Below are positions 18,683 through 27,899 of a DNA stretch of 64,000 nucleotides, one piece after another. Source of the DNA: Streptomyces nitrosporeus (GTDB lineage Bacteria > Actinomycetota > Actinomycetes > Streptomycetales > Streptomycetaceae). Location: assembly GCF_008704555.1 (NCBI RefSeq), contig NZ_CP023702.1:4154001-4218000 (forward strand), read 5' to 3'. Each line of letters opens with the position of its first letter. The first letter of the stretch is position 1. The translations under genes and the position numbers were made by a program. Under the pieces are notes generated by a model. That model was given only the letters and a program-made list of their open reading frames with translations. It was not told where the DNA came from and searched no databases.

Positions 18683-19816
18683 ATGGCTGGATCCCTCGCA
18701 CGAGAAGGACTGACGAACACCGGGGAGCGGGGCGGCGGACCGCTGATCATGACTGAGGACGCGCATTTGCTGGACGACCTGCTGAGGCTGTGCGCGGCGG
18801 CCGGAGCCATGCCCGAGGTGCACCACGGGCTGCCGGAGACGAAGGGGGCCTGGGAGCGGGCGCCGATCGTCCTCGTGGGGGACGACGCGGCCGCGCGATG
18901 CCGTGGGGCGGCGCGCAGGCGCGGCGTGATGCTGGTCGGCCGTGATCAGGACGACCCGGGTGTCTGGCGTCGCGCGGTTGAGATCGGGGCCGAATACGTG
19001 CTGTGCCTTCCTGACGCGGAGAACTGGATCATCGATCAGATCGCCAATGCCGCGGAAGGGGTCGGAAACCCGGCGCTCACCATCGGGGTACTGGGCGGGC
19101 GAGGCGGATCCGGCGCGTCCACCCTGGCCTGCGCGCTTGCCGTCACTGCGGCGAAGTCCGGCCGGCGCACCATGCTGGTCGACGGTGACCCCCTGGGGGG
19201 AGGCATCGACGTTCTGCTCGGGGGAGAGAACGTCGAGGGGATGCGATGGCCGGATTTCGCTCGTTCCACAGGAAGGATGGGCGGCGGAGCGCTGGAGGAG
19301 TCACTGCCTGCGCTGCACGGACTGCGTGTACTCAGCTGGGGCCGGAACGACGAAGTGGCCATCCCACCACAGGCGATGCGAGCCGTGCTCGCTGCAGCGC
19401 GCCGGCTCGGAGGGGTGGTGGTCGTGGACCTGCCGCGCCGTGTGGACGAGGGCGTGGCGGAGGCGCTGACCCAGCTCGATGCCGGGCTCTTGGTCGTCCC
19501 GGGTGAGCTCAGGGCGGTCGCGGCAGCCAGGCGTGTGGCGTCGGTGGCCGGAATGGTCCTGAACGACCTTCGGATCGTTGCCCGGGGCCCCTATGCCCCA
19601 GGGCTCGACGAGCGATGGGTCGCCCGGACTCTGGGGCTGCCTCTGGTCGGAGATCTCCCGTCGGAACCCGGCCTGGCCGCGGCGTTGAACAGCGGCGAGC
19701 CGCCGGGAGCCGATCCCCGCGGTGCACTGGCTCGTTTCTGCAACGCCTTCTGGGAACAGGCCGATATGCGAAGGGCCCCTCACGGCCCGGCGTCCATCGG
19801 GACGGGGGCATCATGA
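18683..19816 (+). CDS. CpaE/Ssd-like P-loop ATPase of the Tad locus
   Basis: This 377-aa protein has a receiver-like N-terminal part of about 120 residues and then a MinD/ParA-type ATPase with the deviant Walker A GGRGGSGASTLACAL. It is annotated in actinobacteria as septum-site-determining protein Ssd. In Tad systems CpaE-type ATPases localise the pilus machinery, and Ssd is linked to septation in mycobacteria; either role is inferred. A GGCGGAG site precedes the ATG at 18683. It is the first of seven genes, and its stop overlaps the next start (ATGA). Confidence 0.82.
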   Translation: MAGSLAREGLTNTGERGGGPLIMTEDAHLLDDLLRLCAAAGAMPEVHHGLPETKGAWERAPIVLVGDDAAARCRGAARRRGVMLVGRDQDDPGVWRRAVEIGAEYVLCLPDAENWIIDQIANAAEGVGNPALTIGVLGGRGGSGASTLACALAVTAAKSGRRTMLVDGDPLGGGIDVLLGGENVEGMRWPDFARSTGRMGGGALEESLPALHGLRVLSWGRNDEVAIPPQAMRAVLAAARRLGGVVVVDLPRRVDEGVAEALTQLDAGLLVVPGELRAVAAARRVASVAGMVLNDLRIVARGPYAPGLDERWVARTLGLPLVGDLPSEPGLAAALNSGEPPGADPRGALARFCNAFWEQADMRRAPHGPASIGTGAS

Positions 19817-20961
19817 CGGAGGTTCTGCTCGACGCGGTGAGGCAACGTCTGGCTCGCAGCGGTGCGGCGCCCACCCCCGCCGGGGTCGCGGCGGCACTGA
19901 GGGAGCAAGGCCGTCTGCTGAGCGACGCGGAAGTGCTCGGAGCCGCGGAGGAACTGCGAGGGGAACTCGTCGGTACGGGGGTACTGGAGCACCTCCTCGC
20001 CGATCCCTCGGTGACCGACGTCCTGGTGTCGGGTCCCGACCGGGTATGGGTGGACCGGGGGCGAGGACTCGAACTCACCCGGGTCACCTTCAGGGACGCG
20101 GCGGCGGTCAGGCGGCTGGCACAGCGTCTGGCCGCGGTGACGGGCCGTCGGCTGGACGACGCCCGGCCGTGGGTGGACGCGCGGCTGCCGGACGGGACAC
20201 GGATGCACGCGGTACTGCCACCGGTGTCGGTCGGATCAACCTGCCTGTCGTTGAGGGTCGTCCGTCCTCGTGCTTTCACACTGGAGGAACTCGTCGACGC
20301 CGGCACCGTGCCACCCGGCGGGGACCGCTTTCTGGAGCAGTTGATCGAGGCGCGGGTCTCCTACCTGATCAGCGGGGGCACGGGCGCTGGAAAGACGACC
20401 CTGCTGTCGAGTCTGCTCGGTGCCGTCGGGCCCGGGGAACGCATCGTGCTCGCCGAGGACTCAGCTGAACTACGCCCCGACCACCCCCATGTCGTACGTC
20501 TGGAGTCACGCCCCGCCAATCAGGAGGGGGCGGGGCAGGTGACTCTCCGGGACCTGGTGCGCCAGGCGCTGCGCATGCGCCCCGACCGGCTGGTGGTGGG
20601 CGAGGTGCGAGGCGCCGAGGTGACCGATCTGCTGGCAGCCCTCAACACGGGTCATGAAGGCGGCTGTTGCACGGTGCACGCCAATGCCGCGGAACATGTC
20701 CCGGCTCGTCTCGAAGCGTTGGGCACAGCCGCCGGTCTCGACCGTGCGGCATTGCACAGCCAGTTGGCGGCTGCCTTGTCCGTCGTGCTTCACCTCGTGC
20801 GAGGCCGGGACGGACAGCGGCGACTGGCCGAGGTACACGTGCTCAAGAGGGACGACGCCGGACTGGTGATCACCGTCCCGGCATTGCGGTGGGGATCCGG
20901 GAGTTTCCTTGCCGAGCGGGGCTGGGAGCAACTGGAGCCGCTGATCGGAGCGACCGCGTGA
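19813..20961 (+). CDS. tadA: TadA/CpaF secretion ATPase
   Basis: The 382-aa hexameric motor ATPase powers Flp pilus assembly or secretion. Walker A is GGTGAGKTTLLSSLL near residue 190, followed by the aspartate box ERIVLAEDSAEL, Walker B (RPDRLVVGEVRGAE) and the His box (ALNTGHEGGCCTVHAN). It is coupled by 4-nt overlaps to both neighbours. It acts at the inner face of the membrane with TadB and TadC. Confidence 0.93.
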   Translation: MTEVLLDAVRQRLARSGAAPTPAGVAAALREQGRLLSDAEVLGAAEELRGELVGTGVLEHLLADPSVTDVLVSGPDRVWVDRGRGLELTRVTFRDAAAVRRLAQRLAAVTGRRLDDARPWVDARLPDGTRMHAVLPPVSVGSTCLSLRVVRPRAFTLEELVDAGTVPPGGDRFLEQLIEARVSYLISGGTGAGKTTLLSSLLGAVGPGERIVLAEDSAELRPDHPHVVRLESRPANQEGAGQVTLRDLVRQALRMRPDRLVVGEVRGAEVTDLLAALNTGHEGGCCTVHANAAEHVPARLEALGTAAGLDRAALHSQLAAALSVVLHLVRGRDGQRRLAEVHVLKRDDAGLVITVPALRWGSGSFLAERGWEQLEPLIGATA

Positions 20962-21830
20962 CGGCCGCGTACACGGTCCACCTGGTCCATGTCCCGTCCT
21001 TGGTCATGGCCGTCGGCGCAGGGCTGGCGGGAGGTCTGGCGGTCATCAGGGACCCCGCGGCAGGGCGGGCGCGGAACATGTTCGCGGGCCACCGGACCGG
21101 GAGCGTGCCACCCGCTGCCGGATGGGTGGCTGTCCGCGCGAAGCTCGGCGCACACCAGGAGTGGTTGTGCGCCCCACCGGCTGTGTTACTCGCGATGCTG
21201 GGCCAGTCGGTGCTTCCGCTGCTGGCCGGTGCCGTAGCCGTGCCACTGGTGGGCCGGTGGATCCGGCGGCGGACGATGCGGCGGGACCGCGAGCAGGCGG
21301 CGCACGCGGTGACGGACCTGTGCGGAGCGATCGCGGGGGAGCTCCGGGCCGGCCGTGAACCTGGGCAGGCTCTGCTCACCGCGGAACGGAGCGAGGGAGC
21401 GCTGGGGGCGGCCGAGCCCGCAGTCCTTGCCGCCGCGCGCTTCGGCGGTGATGTGCCGGATGCGCTGCGGAAAGCCGCGGTCGTACCGGGCCGGGAAGGG
21501 CTTTCCGGGATGGCGGCCTGCTGGCAGGTGGCGGTGGACGGTGGAGCCGGGCTCGCCATGGGTCTGGCACGCCTTGAACGGGCGTTGCGCGCGGAGAGCC
21601 GGGCGCGGGAGGAACTCCGCGCGCACCTGGCCGGTGCCTGGTCGACGGTGGTCGTGCTCGCCCTGTTGCCGGTGGCCGGTCTCGGCCTGGGAGCGGCGAT
21701 GGGTGCCGACCCGCTGGGGGTTCTGCTGCACAGCCCTGAAGGTCTTGCGTGCCTCCTCGTGGGTTCACTGCTGGAAGCCGTGGGGCTGTTCTGGGCAGCG
21801 CGCATCGTGCGGGCCGGGGAGGCTATGTGA
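20958..21830 (+). CDS. tadB: TadB-like inner-membrane platform protein
   Basis: This 290-aa type II secretion F-domain protein has a hydrophobic N-terminus (VHVPSLVMAVGAGLAGGL), a central cytoplasmic F domain (AIAGELRAGREPGQALLTAE) and C-terminal hydrophobic segments (VVVLALLPVAGLGLGAAMG, then LACLLVGSLLEAVGLFWAA). It is the partner of TadC in the platform on which TadA acts. The GTG start overlaps the tadA stop (GTGA). Confidence 0.88.
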   Translation: MTAAYTVHLVHVPSLVMAVGAGLAGGLAVIRDPAAGRARNMFAGHRTGSVPPAAGWVAVRAKLGAHQEWLCAPPAVLLAMLGQSVLPLLAGAVAVPLVGRWIRRRTMRRDREQAAHAVTDLCGAIAGELRAGREPGQALLTAERSEGALGAAEPAVLAAARFGGDVPDALRKAAVVPGREGLSGMAACWQVAVDGGAGLAMGLARLERALRAESRAREELRAHLAGAWSTVVVLALLPVAGLGLGAAMGADPLGVLLHSPEGLACLLVGSLLEAVGLFWAARIVRAGEAM

Positions 21831-22633
21831 ACAGCGTGCCCGACGGGTTCGGCGGACCGGTCTTCCTGGGCGTGTCGGCAGGTGCGGGCATGTTTTTGGC
21901 CGCCCTGTGGAGCGGGTTCAGGCGAGGGCGGGTGTCTCGTCGGCGAGGAATTCGGCTGGTGGACCCTTTGGGGCATCGTCGCCCGGCCGGCAGTCGGAGG
22001 TTCCAGTGGGTGAGCCGAGACGGTGCCCGACGGTGGGGACCTGTGGCAGCTGCCTGGGTGGCCTGCTGGTTCCTCCTGGGCGGGGCCATCGGATGCGGAG
22101 CCGGCCTCGTGGCGGCATACGGCACGTTCCGGTGGCGGCGTTCCGTGGAGACATGCGAGGCCGGTGCGGAGGAGAAGGCGGAATCCTCCTTCCTCGCCGC
22201 GCAGTTGCCGCTCGTGGCCGATCTGCTGGCCGCATGCCTGTCCGCCGGGGCCGGGCCACTGGACGCGGCAGTGGCGGTGGGGAGATCCGTGGGCGGGCCT
22301 GTCGGTGACCGGCTGACACGTATCGCGGCGGAGATCCGCCTGGGGGCTGAACCGTCGGACGCGTGGGGCCGGTTGGGCGAGATACCCGGTGCTCGGCCAC
22401 TCGCGCGTTGTCTGGAGCGGGCCGGCGTGACGGGGGCTCCGGCAGCGGAGTCCGTGTCCCGCCTCGCGGACGAGATGCGTGCTGAGCGGGCGAGTGCGGC
22501 CGTGGCACGTGCTCAGCGTGCGGGCGTGCTGATCACCGCACCGGTCGGGCTGTGCTTCCTGCCCGCCTTCCTCTCCGTAGGCGTGGCACCGGTGGTGATC
22601 GGGCTGGCCGACGGTCTCCTTCACAGGGGCTGA
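21827..22633 (+). CDS. tadC: TadC-like inner-membrane platform protein
   Basis: This 268-aa second F-domain protein has hydrophobic segments at about residues 8-25 and 75-105 and at the C-terminus (VGLCFLPAFLSVGVAPVVIG). The F-domain core reads ADLLAACLSAGAGPLDAAVAV. The GTG start overlaps the tadB stop. A 126-nt gap to the pilin gene follows. Confidence 0.88.
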   Translation: MNSVPDGFGGPVFLGVSAGAGMFLAALWSGFRRGRVSRRRGIRLVDPLGHRRPAGSRRFQWVSRDGARRWGPVAAAWVACWFLLGGAIGCGAGLVAAYGTFRWRRSVETCEAGAEEKAESSFLAAQLPLVADLLAACLSAGAGPLDAAVAVGRSVGGPVGDRLTRIAAEIRLGAEPSDAWGRLGEIPGARPLARCLERAGVTGAPAAESVSRLADEMRAERASAAVARAQRAGVLITAPVGLCFLPAFLSVGVAPVVIGLADGLLHRG

Positions 22634-22759
22634 CCGGAAGCACTTGTCCACGCGGGCGGCCCGGGATGTGCGAGGGCCCGGCGGAATACGCAGGTGCACC
22701 ACGAGGGTGCTGAGCCGGGCGTGGTGGCGGGCGCAGGGGTGAGGAAGCGGAACCCGTAC

Positions 22760-23056
22760 ATGACACCTGACCACAACACGATGAAGCGGTACACGGGAAG
22801 GCAGGGCAACGAGGTGGAGAAGCGGAAGAACGCCGTGACGCGGGCGCTGGTCTCGGCGCGCCGTTCCTGGGACGTCAGGGTCGGCAGGCTGCTGGCGAGG
22901 AACTGGCGGGAACAGGGCATGACCACGTCCGAATACGCGGTGGGAACGATCGCGGCGTGTGCATTCGCCGCCGTTCTCTACAAGGTGGTGACCAGTGGAG
23001 CGGTGCAGTCCGCCCTGCAGTCGTTGATCAAGGAGGCTCTCGATGCGAAGTTCTGA
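22760..23056 (+). CDS. Flp-type pilin (DUF4244)
   Basis: This short protein has a prepilin-like processing site, REQGMTTSEYAVGTIAACAF. Cleavage after Gly would leave Glu at +5 and Tyr at +6, the Flp pilin hallmark, followed by one hydrophobic helix. It is the likely major subunit of the Tad fibre. The start is uncertain: I use the ATG at 22760 (98 aa) with GAGGAAG upstream, but GTGs at 22694 and 22814 are possible; the mature region is unaffected. Its end overlaps the TadE-like gene by 14 nt. Confidence 0.8.
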   Translation: MTPDHNTMKRYTGRQGNEVEKRKNAVTRALVSARRSWDVRVGRLLARNWREQGMTTSEYAVGTIAACAFAAVLYKVVTSGAVQSALQSLIKEALDAKF

Positions 23057-23465
23057 GGGGGCCGGAAAAGGGATGCCCGGCCCGGTGAAGGCCCGGGGCC
23101 GGAGCCCGGGATACGGGGCCACCGAACGGGGAGCGGTGACCGCGGAGGCTGCTATGGCGATTCCCGTTCTGATCACGTTCGTTCTGGCCCTCGTCTGGGC
23201 GTTGGTCGCCGCATGCGATCAGATCCGCTGCGTGGATGCCGCGCGGGCCGGGGCCCGTGCGGCTGCCCGCTCGGAGCCGGAGTCCGATGTGCTGTCCGCG
23301 GCACGGGAGGCGGCACCGGACGGCGCCCGGATCGTGGTGGAACGGGCAGGAGAGCTGTGGAGGGTCCGCGTGGAGTCGCCCGCGCCGGGGCCGGGCGCCG
23401 GGGCCCTGACCCTCAGAGCGGAGGCAGCCGCGCTCGCGGAGGAGACCGTGGGAGCCGGTTCATGA
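23043..23465 (+). CDS. TadE-like minor pseudopilin
   Basis: This 140-aa protein has the segment ERGAVTAEAAMAIPVLITFV: Gly, then a hydrophobic helix with Glu at +5, as in TadE pseudopilins. The remainder is a soluble domain rich in Ala/Arg/Glu. An AAGGAGG ribosome site inside the pilin gene lies 6 nt before the ATG at 23043, giving a 14-nt overlap. It is coupled onward by ATGA. Confidence 0.82.
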   Translation: MRSSEGAGKGMPGPVKARGRSPGYGATERGAVTAEAAMAIPVLITFVLALVWALVAACDQIRCVDAARAGARAAARSEPESDVLSAAREAAPDGARIVVERAGELWRVRVESPAPGPGAGALTLRAEAAALAEETVGAGS

Positions 23466-23875
23466 GAAAGAACGCCAGGAATCCTCGGGACCGGTGGGGT
23501 GACCAAGGTGTCGCCACGGTGTGGGTGGCAGTGACCACTGCAACGCTGTGTGCGGTTTTCGCAGCGGTGCTTGCGGTCGGCCAAGCGGTGGCCGCACGGC
23601 ATAAAGCGGGTGCGGCAGCGGATCTCGCCGCCCTGGCGGCCGCGGATCATGCTCTTGACGGGAGTCCGGCAGCGTGTGGAGCGGCGATACGAGTGGCCGA
23701 TGCCCAGGGGGCGGAAGTGGTGCGGTGCGTCATTCAGGGGGATGTCGCCGATGTGGTCGTACGAGGGTCCTTCGGTCCGTACGGTCCGGAGGTCAGGTCG
23801 CGGGCCGGACCTCCTGAGGCCGGGCCGGCTGGTGGGCAGACCGTGCTATCGAGGCCGGGCGTGGCCGGACGGTGA
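23462..23875 (+). CDS. TadG/Rv3654c-like secreted helical protein
   Basis: This 137-aa protein has an N-terminal segment DQGVATVWVAVTTATLCAVF followed by AARHKAGAAADLAALAAADHAL, typical of Rv3654c-type proteins encoded at the end of actinobacterial Tad loci. It is probably exported or a minor fibre component. It ends the operon. The Gly/Pro-rich tail looks unstructured. Confidence 0.78.
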   Translation: MRKNARNPRDRWGDQGVATVWVAVTTATLCAVFAAVLAVGQAVAARHKAGAAADLAALAAADHALDGSPAACGAAIRVADAQGAEVVRCVIQGDVADVVVRGSFGPYGPEVRSRAGPPEAGPAGGQTVLSRPGVAGR

Positions 23876-24184
23876 GGGGAGGGTCCAGCCGTGTGGGGCC
23901 GACGGGGGAGGGAGAAGCGTCCGGGCGCCGGACCGGATGGAGGGGGAGCCTGCGCGGAGGCTGGGACCTGCCGGGAGGTGGTCGTGGCGGCCGAGGCGGT
24001 GGCAACCGGGCAATCGAGACGTGATGACTGAGGCCGTGGTGACCAAGACGTGGTGACCGAGGCCGTGGTGGCTGAGCCCGTGGCGACCGGGAGGTGGCGG
24101 CTGAAGCCCGTGGCACGAGCCTGCCGGTGCCCCGGCATGCGTCTTGGCCCGTTTGGCCGTGCCTCAGCGGTCGCACAGGCCCGT
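23876..24184. other. Gene-free stretch with imperfect direct repeats
   Basis: Between the converging Tad operon and helicase gene. From about 23,978 to 24,115 the sequence is built of imperfect repeats on a theme of GAGGCCGTGGTGACC with variants. No terminator-like hairpin is evident, and no gene. Confidence 0.5.
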
Positions 24185-26674
24185 TCACTGTTCGCTTCCC
24201 TCCGGGCGGGGGCCCCCGCCCGGGTCCGGCGGCGCGTTTCGCAGAAGCTCGGCCAGAAGGCGGACGGCACCACGCTTGTGCAGGGGCTCATTGCCGTTAC
24301 CGCACTTGGGGGACTGGATACAGGACGGGCAGCCGGCCTCGCACTCGCAGGACGCGATGGCCTGCCGGGTGGCCGTCAGCCACGCGCAGGCAGTCCGGAA
24401 GGCCCGCTCGGCGAAGCCCGCGCCACCTGGGTGCCCGTCGTAGACGAAGACGGTCGGCAGGAGCGTGTCCGGGTGGAGCGGCACCGACACCCCACCGATG
24501 TCCCAGCGGTCGCAGGTGGCGAACAACGGGAGCATACCGATCGACGCGTGTTCGGCTGCGTGAAGGGCGCCTCCGAGGATTTCGGGGCTGATCCCGGCGG
24601 CGTCGAGCTGGTCCTCCGCGACCGTCCACCACACGGCACGGGTGCGGAGGGTGCGGGGAGGGAGATCGAGCTTCGTCTCCCCCAGAACCTCTCCGGTGAT
24701 CAGTCTGCGGCGCAGGAAGGAGACGACCTGGTGGGTGACTTCCACCGAACCGAAACACAGCCGCCCGTCCCCCCAGGGGATCTCGGTGTCGGTCTTCAGG
24801 ACGGCGACGGCGGTGGTGTCCCGTGCGGTGGTCGAGTACGGGGGGGCCGCTTCTTCGACCAAGGCCACCGATTCCTGGAGGTCCAGTGTCCGCACCAGGT
24901 AGGTACGGCCCTGGTGCAGGTGCACGGCGCCTTCGTGCACGGCGGTATGCGCGGCCGACTCCTCGACCGTGCCCAGGAGCCGGCCGGTGCCCTCCTCGAC
25001 GATCTGCACGGGCCGGCCGCCCCCGCCGCGGATGTCCGTGAGGTCGGCGGCACGCTCACGCCGGGTCCAGTGCCAGCCGGCCGCACGTCTGCGCAGCAGT
25101 TTCGCGGCCTCCAGCTGCGGCAGCAACTCGGGAACCGCTGGGCCGAACAGAGGAATGTCGGCTTCGGTGAGCGGCAGTTCGGCGGCGGCTGCGCACAGGT
25201 GCGGGGCGAGGACGTACGGGTTGTCGGGGTCGAGGACGGTCGATTCCACCGGTTGCCGGAACAGGGCCTCGGGGTGGTGGACGAGGAAGGTGTCCAGAGG
25301 GTCGTCCCGGGCGACCAGCACAGCGAGCGCCCCCTGCCCGGACCGTCCGGCGCGGCCGGCCTGCTGCCAGAGCGACGCCCTGGTTCCCGGGTAACCGGCG
25401 ATGACGACGGCATCCAGCCCCGAGACGTCGATACCGAGTTCCAGTGCTGTCGTGGCGGCCAGGCCGAGCAGCTCACCCGAGTGCAGGGCCTGTTCCAGGG
25501 CCCGGCGCTCCTCCGGCAGGTAACCGCCGCGATAGGCCGCGACCCGCCCGGGCAGGGAGAGGTCGGTCTCGGCCAGCCGTTCCTTGGCGATCAACGAGAT
25601 CAGTTCGGCGCCACGCCGTGAACGGACGAAGGCGACGGAGCGGACGCCCTGAAGCGTCAGACCGGTCAGCAGGTCGGCCGTCTCGGCGGTGGCGGTACGG
25701 CGCACGGGTGCGCCCTTCTCGCCATGCAGCTCGGTCAGAGGGGGTTCCCACAGAGCGAAGACCATCTCGCCGCGGGGGGAGGCGTCGTCGGACACCTCGG
25801 TGACGGGGATGCCGGTGAGACGGCCTGCGGCGACGGAAGGCTCGGCCGCGGTGGCCGAGGCGAGGAGGAATACCGGATCGGAGCCGTATCGCGCACAGAG
25901 ACGGCGCAGGCGACGCAACACCTGGGCGACATGGGAGCCGAAGACACCCCGGTAGGTGTGGCACTCGTCGATGACGACGAAGCGCAGGGCACGCAGGAAG
26001 GAAGCCCAGCGGGGGTGGGAGGGCAGTACGCCCCGATGCAGCATGTCGGGATTGGTGAGTACGTAGTTGGCGTACTGGCGCACCCATTCGCGTTCTTCCA
26101 CCGGCGTGTCCCCGTCGTAGACCGCGGGCCGGACCGAGGAGCCGAGCGGGGCGGCGAGTGCCTTCACCGAACGGAGCTGATCGGCGGCGAGGGCCTTGGT
26201 GGGGGCGAGGTACAGCGCGGTGGTCCCCTGGCCGTTCGGGGCGTCGGAGCCGTCCAGGAGGGCGCTCAGGACCGGGGCGAGGTAAGCGAGGGACTTGCCC
26301 GACGCCGTTCCGGTGGCGATGACCACGGATTCACCGTCCAGGGCGTGCTCGGCGGCGACGGCCTGGTGGGTCCACGGATGGTCGATCCCCGCCCGGGCGA
26401 TTGCCGCGACCACTTCCGGCCGGATGCGGTCGGGCCACAAGGCATGGCTTCCCGTCCGCGGGGGCAGGTGCTCCGTATGAGTGATGCGCGCTGCCCGGCT
26501 CGCCCCTGCGGCGAGCCGGTCGAGGACCACTGCTGGAGACAGGCGCGAGCTGCCGTTCTCGGGTGGTTGACTAGGGCGGTGTTTCTTGGCCATCGGCACC
26601 GAGTGTGTCACCGGCGTGACGGACAATGGGCCCAAGGCGTCGTGCATGGCTGCTGGTAAGTGATTGAATGCCAT
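24185..26674 (-). CDS. DEAD/DEAH-box helicase with DUF1998 zinc tail (MrfA/YprA-like)
   Basis: This 829-aa superfamily 2 helicase has Walker A VIATGTASGKS, motif II FVVIDECHTY, and helicase C motifs including YPGTRASLWQQAGRAGRSGQG. The C-terminal DUF1998 region ends in a Cys cluster, CECEAGCPSCIQSPKCGN, that should bind zinc. B. subtilis MrfA with this layout repairs mitomycin C damage; DNA repair is the likely role. I chose the ATG at 26674 over an upstream frame that would run into the bldG promoter. It converges with the Tad operon and diverges from bldG. Confidence 0.9.
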   Translation of the reverse strand: MAFNHLPAAMHDALGPLSVTPVTHSVPMAKKHRPSQPPENGSSRLSPAVVLDRLAAGASRAARITHTEHLPPRTGSHALWPDRIRPEVVAAIARAGIDHPWTHQAVAAEHALDGESVVIATGTASGKSLAYLAPVLSALLDGSDAPNGQGTTALYLAPTKALAADQLRSVKALAAPLGSSVRPAVYDGDTPVEEREWVRQYANYVLTNPDMLHRGVLPSHPRWASFLRALRFVVIDECHTYRGVFGSHVAQVLRRLRRLCARYGSDPVFLLASATAAEPSVAAGRLTGIPVTEVSDDASPRGEMVFALWEPPLTELHGEKGAPVRRTATAETADLLTGLTLQGVRSVAFVRSRRGAELISLIAKERLAETDLSLPGRVAAYRGGYLPEERRALEQALHSGELLGLAATTALELGIDVSGLDAVVIAGYPGTRASLWQQAGRAGRSGQGALAVLVARDDPLDTFLVHHPEALFRQPVESTVLDPDNPYVLAPHLCAAAAELPLTEADIPLFGPAVPELLPQLEAAKLLRRRAAGWHWTRRERAADLTDIRGGGGRPVQIVEEGTGRLLGTVEESAAHTAVHEGAVHLHQGRTYLVRTLDLQESVALVEEAAPPYSTTARDTTAVAVLKTDTEIPWGDGRLCFGSVEVTHQVVSFLRRRLITGEVLGETKLDLPPRTLRTRAVWWTVAEDQLDAAGISPEILGGALHAAEHASIGMLPLFATCDRWDIGGVSVPLHPDTLLPTVFVYDGHPGGAGFAERAFRTACAWLTATRQAIASCECEAGCPSCIQSPKCGNGNEPLHKRGAVRLLAELLRNAPPDPGGGPRPEGSEQ

Positions 26675-26753
26675 CGCGGCTGGCGATCCGTCCCCTGGCC
26701 TCCGTCGGGGAGACCGAGGGGCGACCGCTCGATAGCAAGGTGCTGGAGGATCC

Positions 26754-27107
26754 GTGGACCTGTCCCTGTCGACTCGCAATGTGTCCGGCCCTGGTGGCGA
26801 CCGTACGGTCGTCGAGGTCGGTGGCGAGATTGATGTGTATACCGCGCCCAAGCTGCGCGAGCAGTTGGTCGAGTTGGTGAATGACGGCAGTTACCACCTG
26901 GTCGTCGACATGGAAGGTGTCGACTTCCTCGACTCCACCGGACTCGGCGTGCTGGTGGGCGGCCTGAAGCGTGTCCGGGCCCATGAGGGCTCGTTGCGCC
27001 TGGTGTGCAACCAGGAGCGCATTCTCAAGATCTTCCGGATCACGGGTCTGACCAAGGTGTTCCCCATCCACACCACGGTCGACGAGGCTGTCGCGGCCAC
27101 GGACTGA
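26754..27107 (+). CDS. bldG: Anti-sigma factor antagonist BldG
   Basis: This 117-aa STAS-domain protein is nearly identical by eye to the BldG sequence I recall, which is 113 aa. The phosphorylated Ser is in FLDSTGLG, here residue 61. Unphosphorylated BldG binds GHKL anti-sigma factors and frees developmental and stress sigma factors; bldG mutants do not sporulate or make antibiotics. A short GPGG-type insertion after residue 10 explains the extra length. A GGAGG site lies 7 nt before the GTG start. The anti-sigma gene follows after about 200 nt. Confidence 0.95.
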   Translation: MDLSLSTRNVSGPGGDRTVVEVGGEIDVYTAPKLREQLVELVNDGSYHLVVDMEGVDFLDSTGLGVLVGGLKRVRAHEGSLRLVCNQERILKIFRITGLTKVFPIHTTVDEAVAATD

Positions 27108-27310
27108 TCCGCCGTCGATCGGCCGGGTCCGCCCGGTCGGTGGCATGGTTCCGGGCCGGCCGGCGGCAGAAGGCGTGCCGCCGCGAACGGGCGGTCGGCT
27201 CTCCTGCCGGCTGCCGGTTTCGTCGGTCCCCGAAGTGAATGGGGAGACGGGGCGCCGGGCGTCATGCCCGGACTCCGGAAACGCACGCCCGAACGTTTGA
27301 GGGGGATGGC

Positions 27311-27766
27311 ATGCCAACCGTTGAACTCCGCTTCAGCGCTCAGCCCGAACACGTCAGGACGGCCCGCCTCGTGGCAGCCGCCGTGGCGCGTCGGGCCGGA
27401 GTCGACGAGGCGGTGCTCGACGAGGTCAGGCTGGCCGTCGGGGAGGCGTGCAGCCGTGCGGTGGGACTCCACCGGGGCCATGGCATCACCGCCCCGGTGT
27501 CGGTGGTGCTGACCGAAGGGGAGAAGTCGTTCTCCATCGAGGTCGGTGACGCCGTTCCCGGGCATGGGAGTGATTCCGTGTCCTCCGGGCGCCGGCAGGG
27601 CGTGGCCGGGGGGCCCGACGAGCCGGAGACGGATACCGACAGCGAGGACGAGATGGGCCTCGCGGTCATCAGTGGTCTCGTCGACGACGTGGAAGTCAGA
27701 TCGGCCCCCGACGGCGGCGTCATCCGTATGAGCTGGCCCGCGGCGCCCGCGGTGGTCGTTTCCTGA
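27311..27766 (+). CDS. GHKL-type anti-sigma factor, partner of BldG (ApgA-like)
   Basis: This 151-aa protein has a HATPase_c_2-like N-terminal half: VELRFSAQPEHVRTARLVAA, then DEVRLAVGEACSRAVGLH. The usual Asn of the N-box (E...N) is not seen, because Arg stands in ACSRAV. The C-terminal part has an acidic linker (ETDTDSEDEMGLAVI) and a last strand with VIRMSWP. The position after bldG fits an anti-sigma factor. The ATG at 27311 has GGGGGA just upstream. Followed by a terminator. Confidence 0.85.
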   Translation: MPTVELRFSAQPEHVRTARLVAAAVARRAGVDEAVLDEVRLAVGEACSRAVGLHRGHGITAPVSVVLTEGEKSFSIEVGDAVPGHGSDSVSSGRRQGVAGGPDEPETDTDSEDEMGLAVISGLVDDVEVRSAPDGGVIRMSWPAAPAVVVS

Positions 27767-27774
27767 TCTCCACG

Positions 27775-27813
27775 TCCCGTGATCCCCACCTCCCGTGATC
27801 CCCACCTCCCGTG
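27775..27813. repeat. Short 16-bp tandem repeat
   Basis: TCCCGTGATCCCCACC is repeated directly twice (27775-27790, 27791-27806), then a partial copy TCCCGTG. It starts nine bases past the anti-sigma stop codon. Confidence 0.85.
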
Positions 27814-27873
27814 GCTCACCGGTGCACCGGCTGGTGCTTCGGCGGATACCCGCGGCGGGCCTTTCTCCCTGCC

Positions 27874-27899
27874 CCGGAGATCCGGGCCGGGATCTCCGG
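27874..27899 (+). terminator. Terminator of the bldG locus
   Basis: Perfect 10-bp stem CCGGAGATCC (27874-27883) / GGATCTCCGG (27890-27899) with a 6-nt loop, about 110 bases past the anti-sigma gene. Confidence 0.7.
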
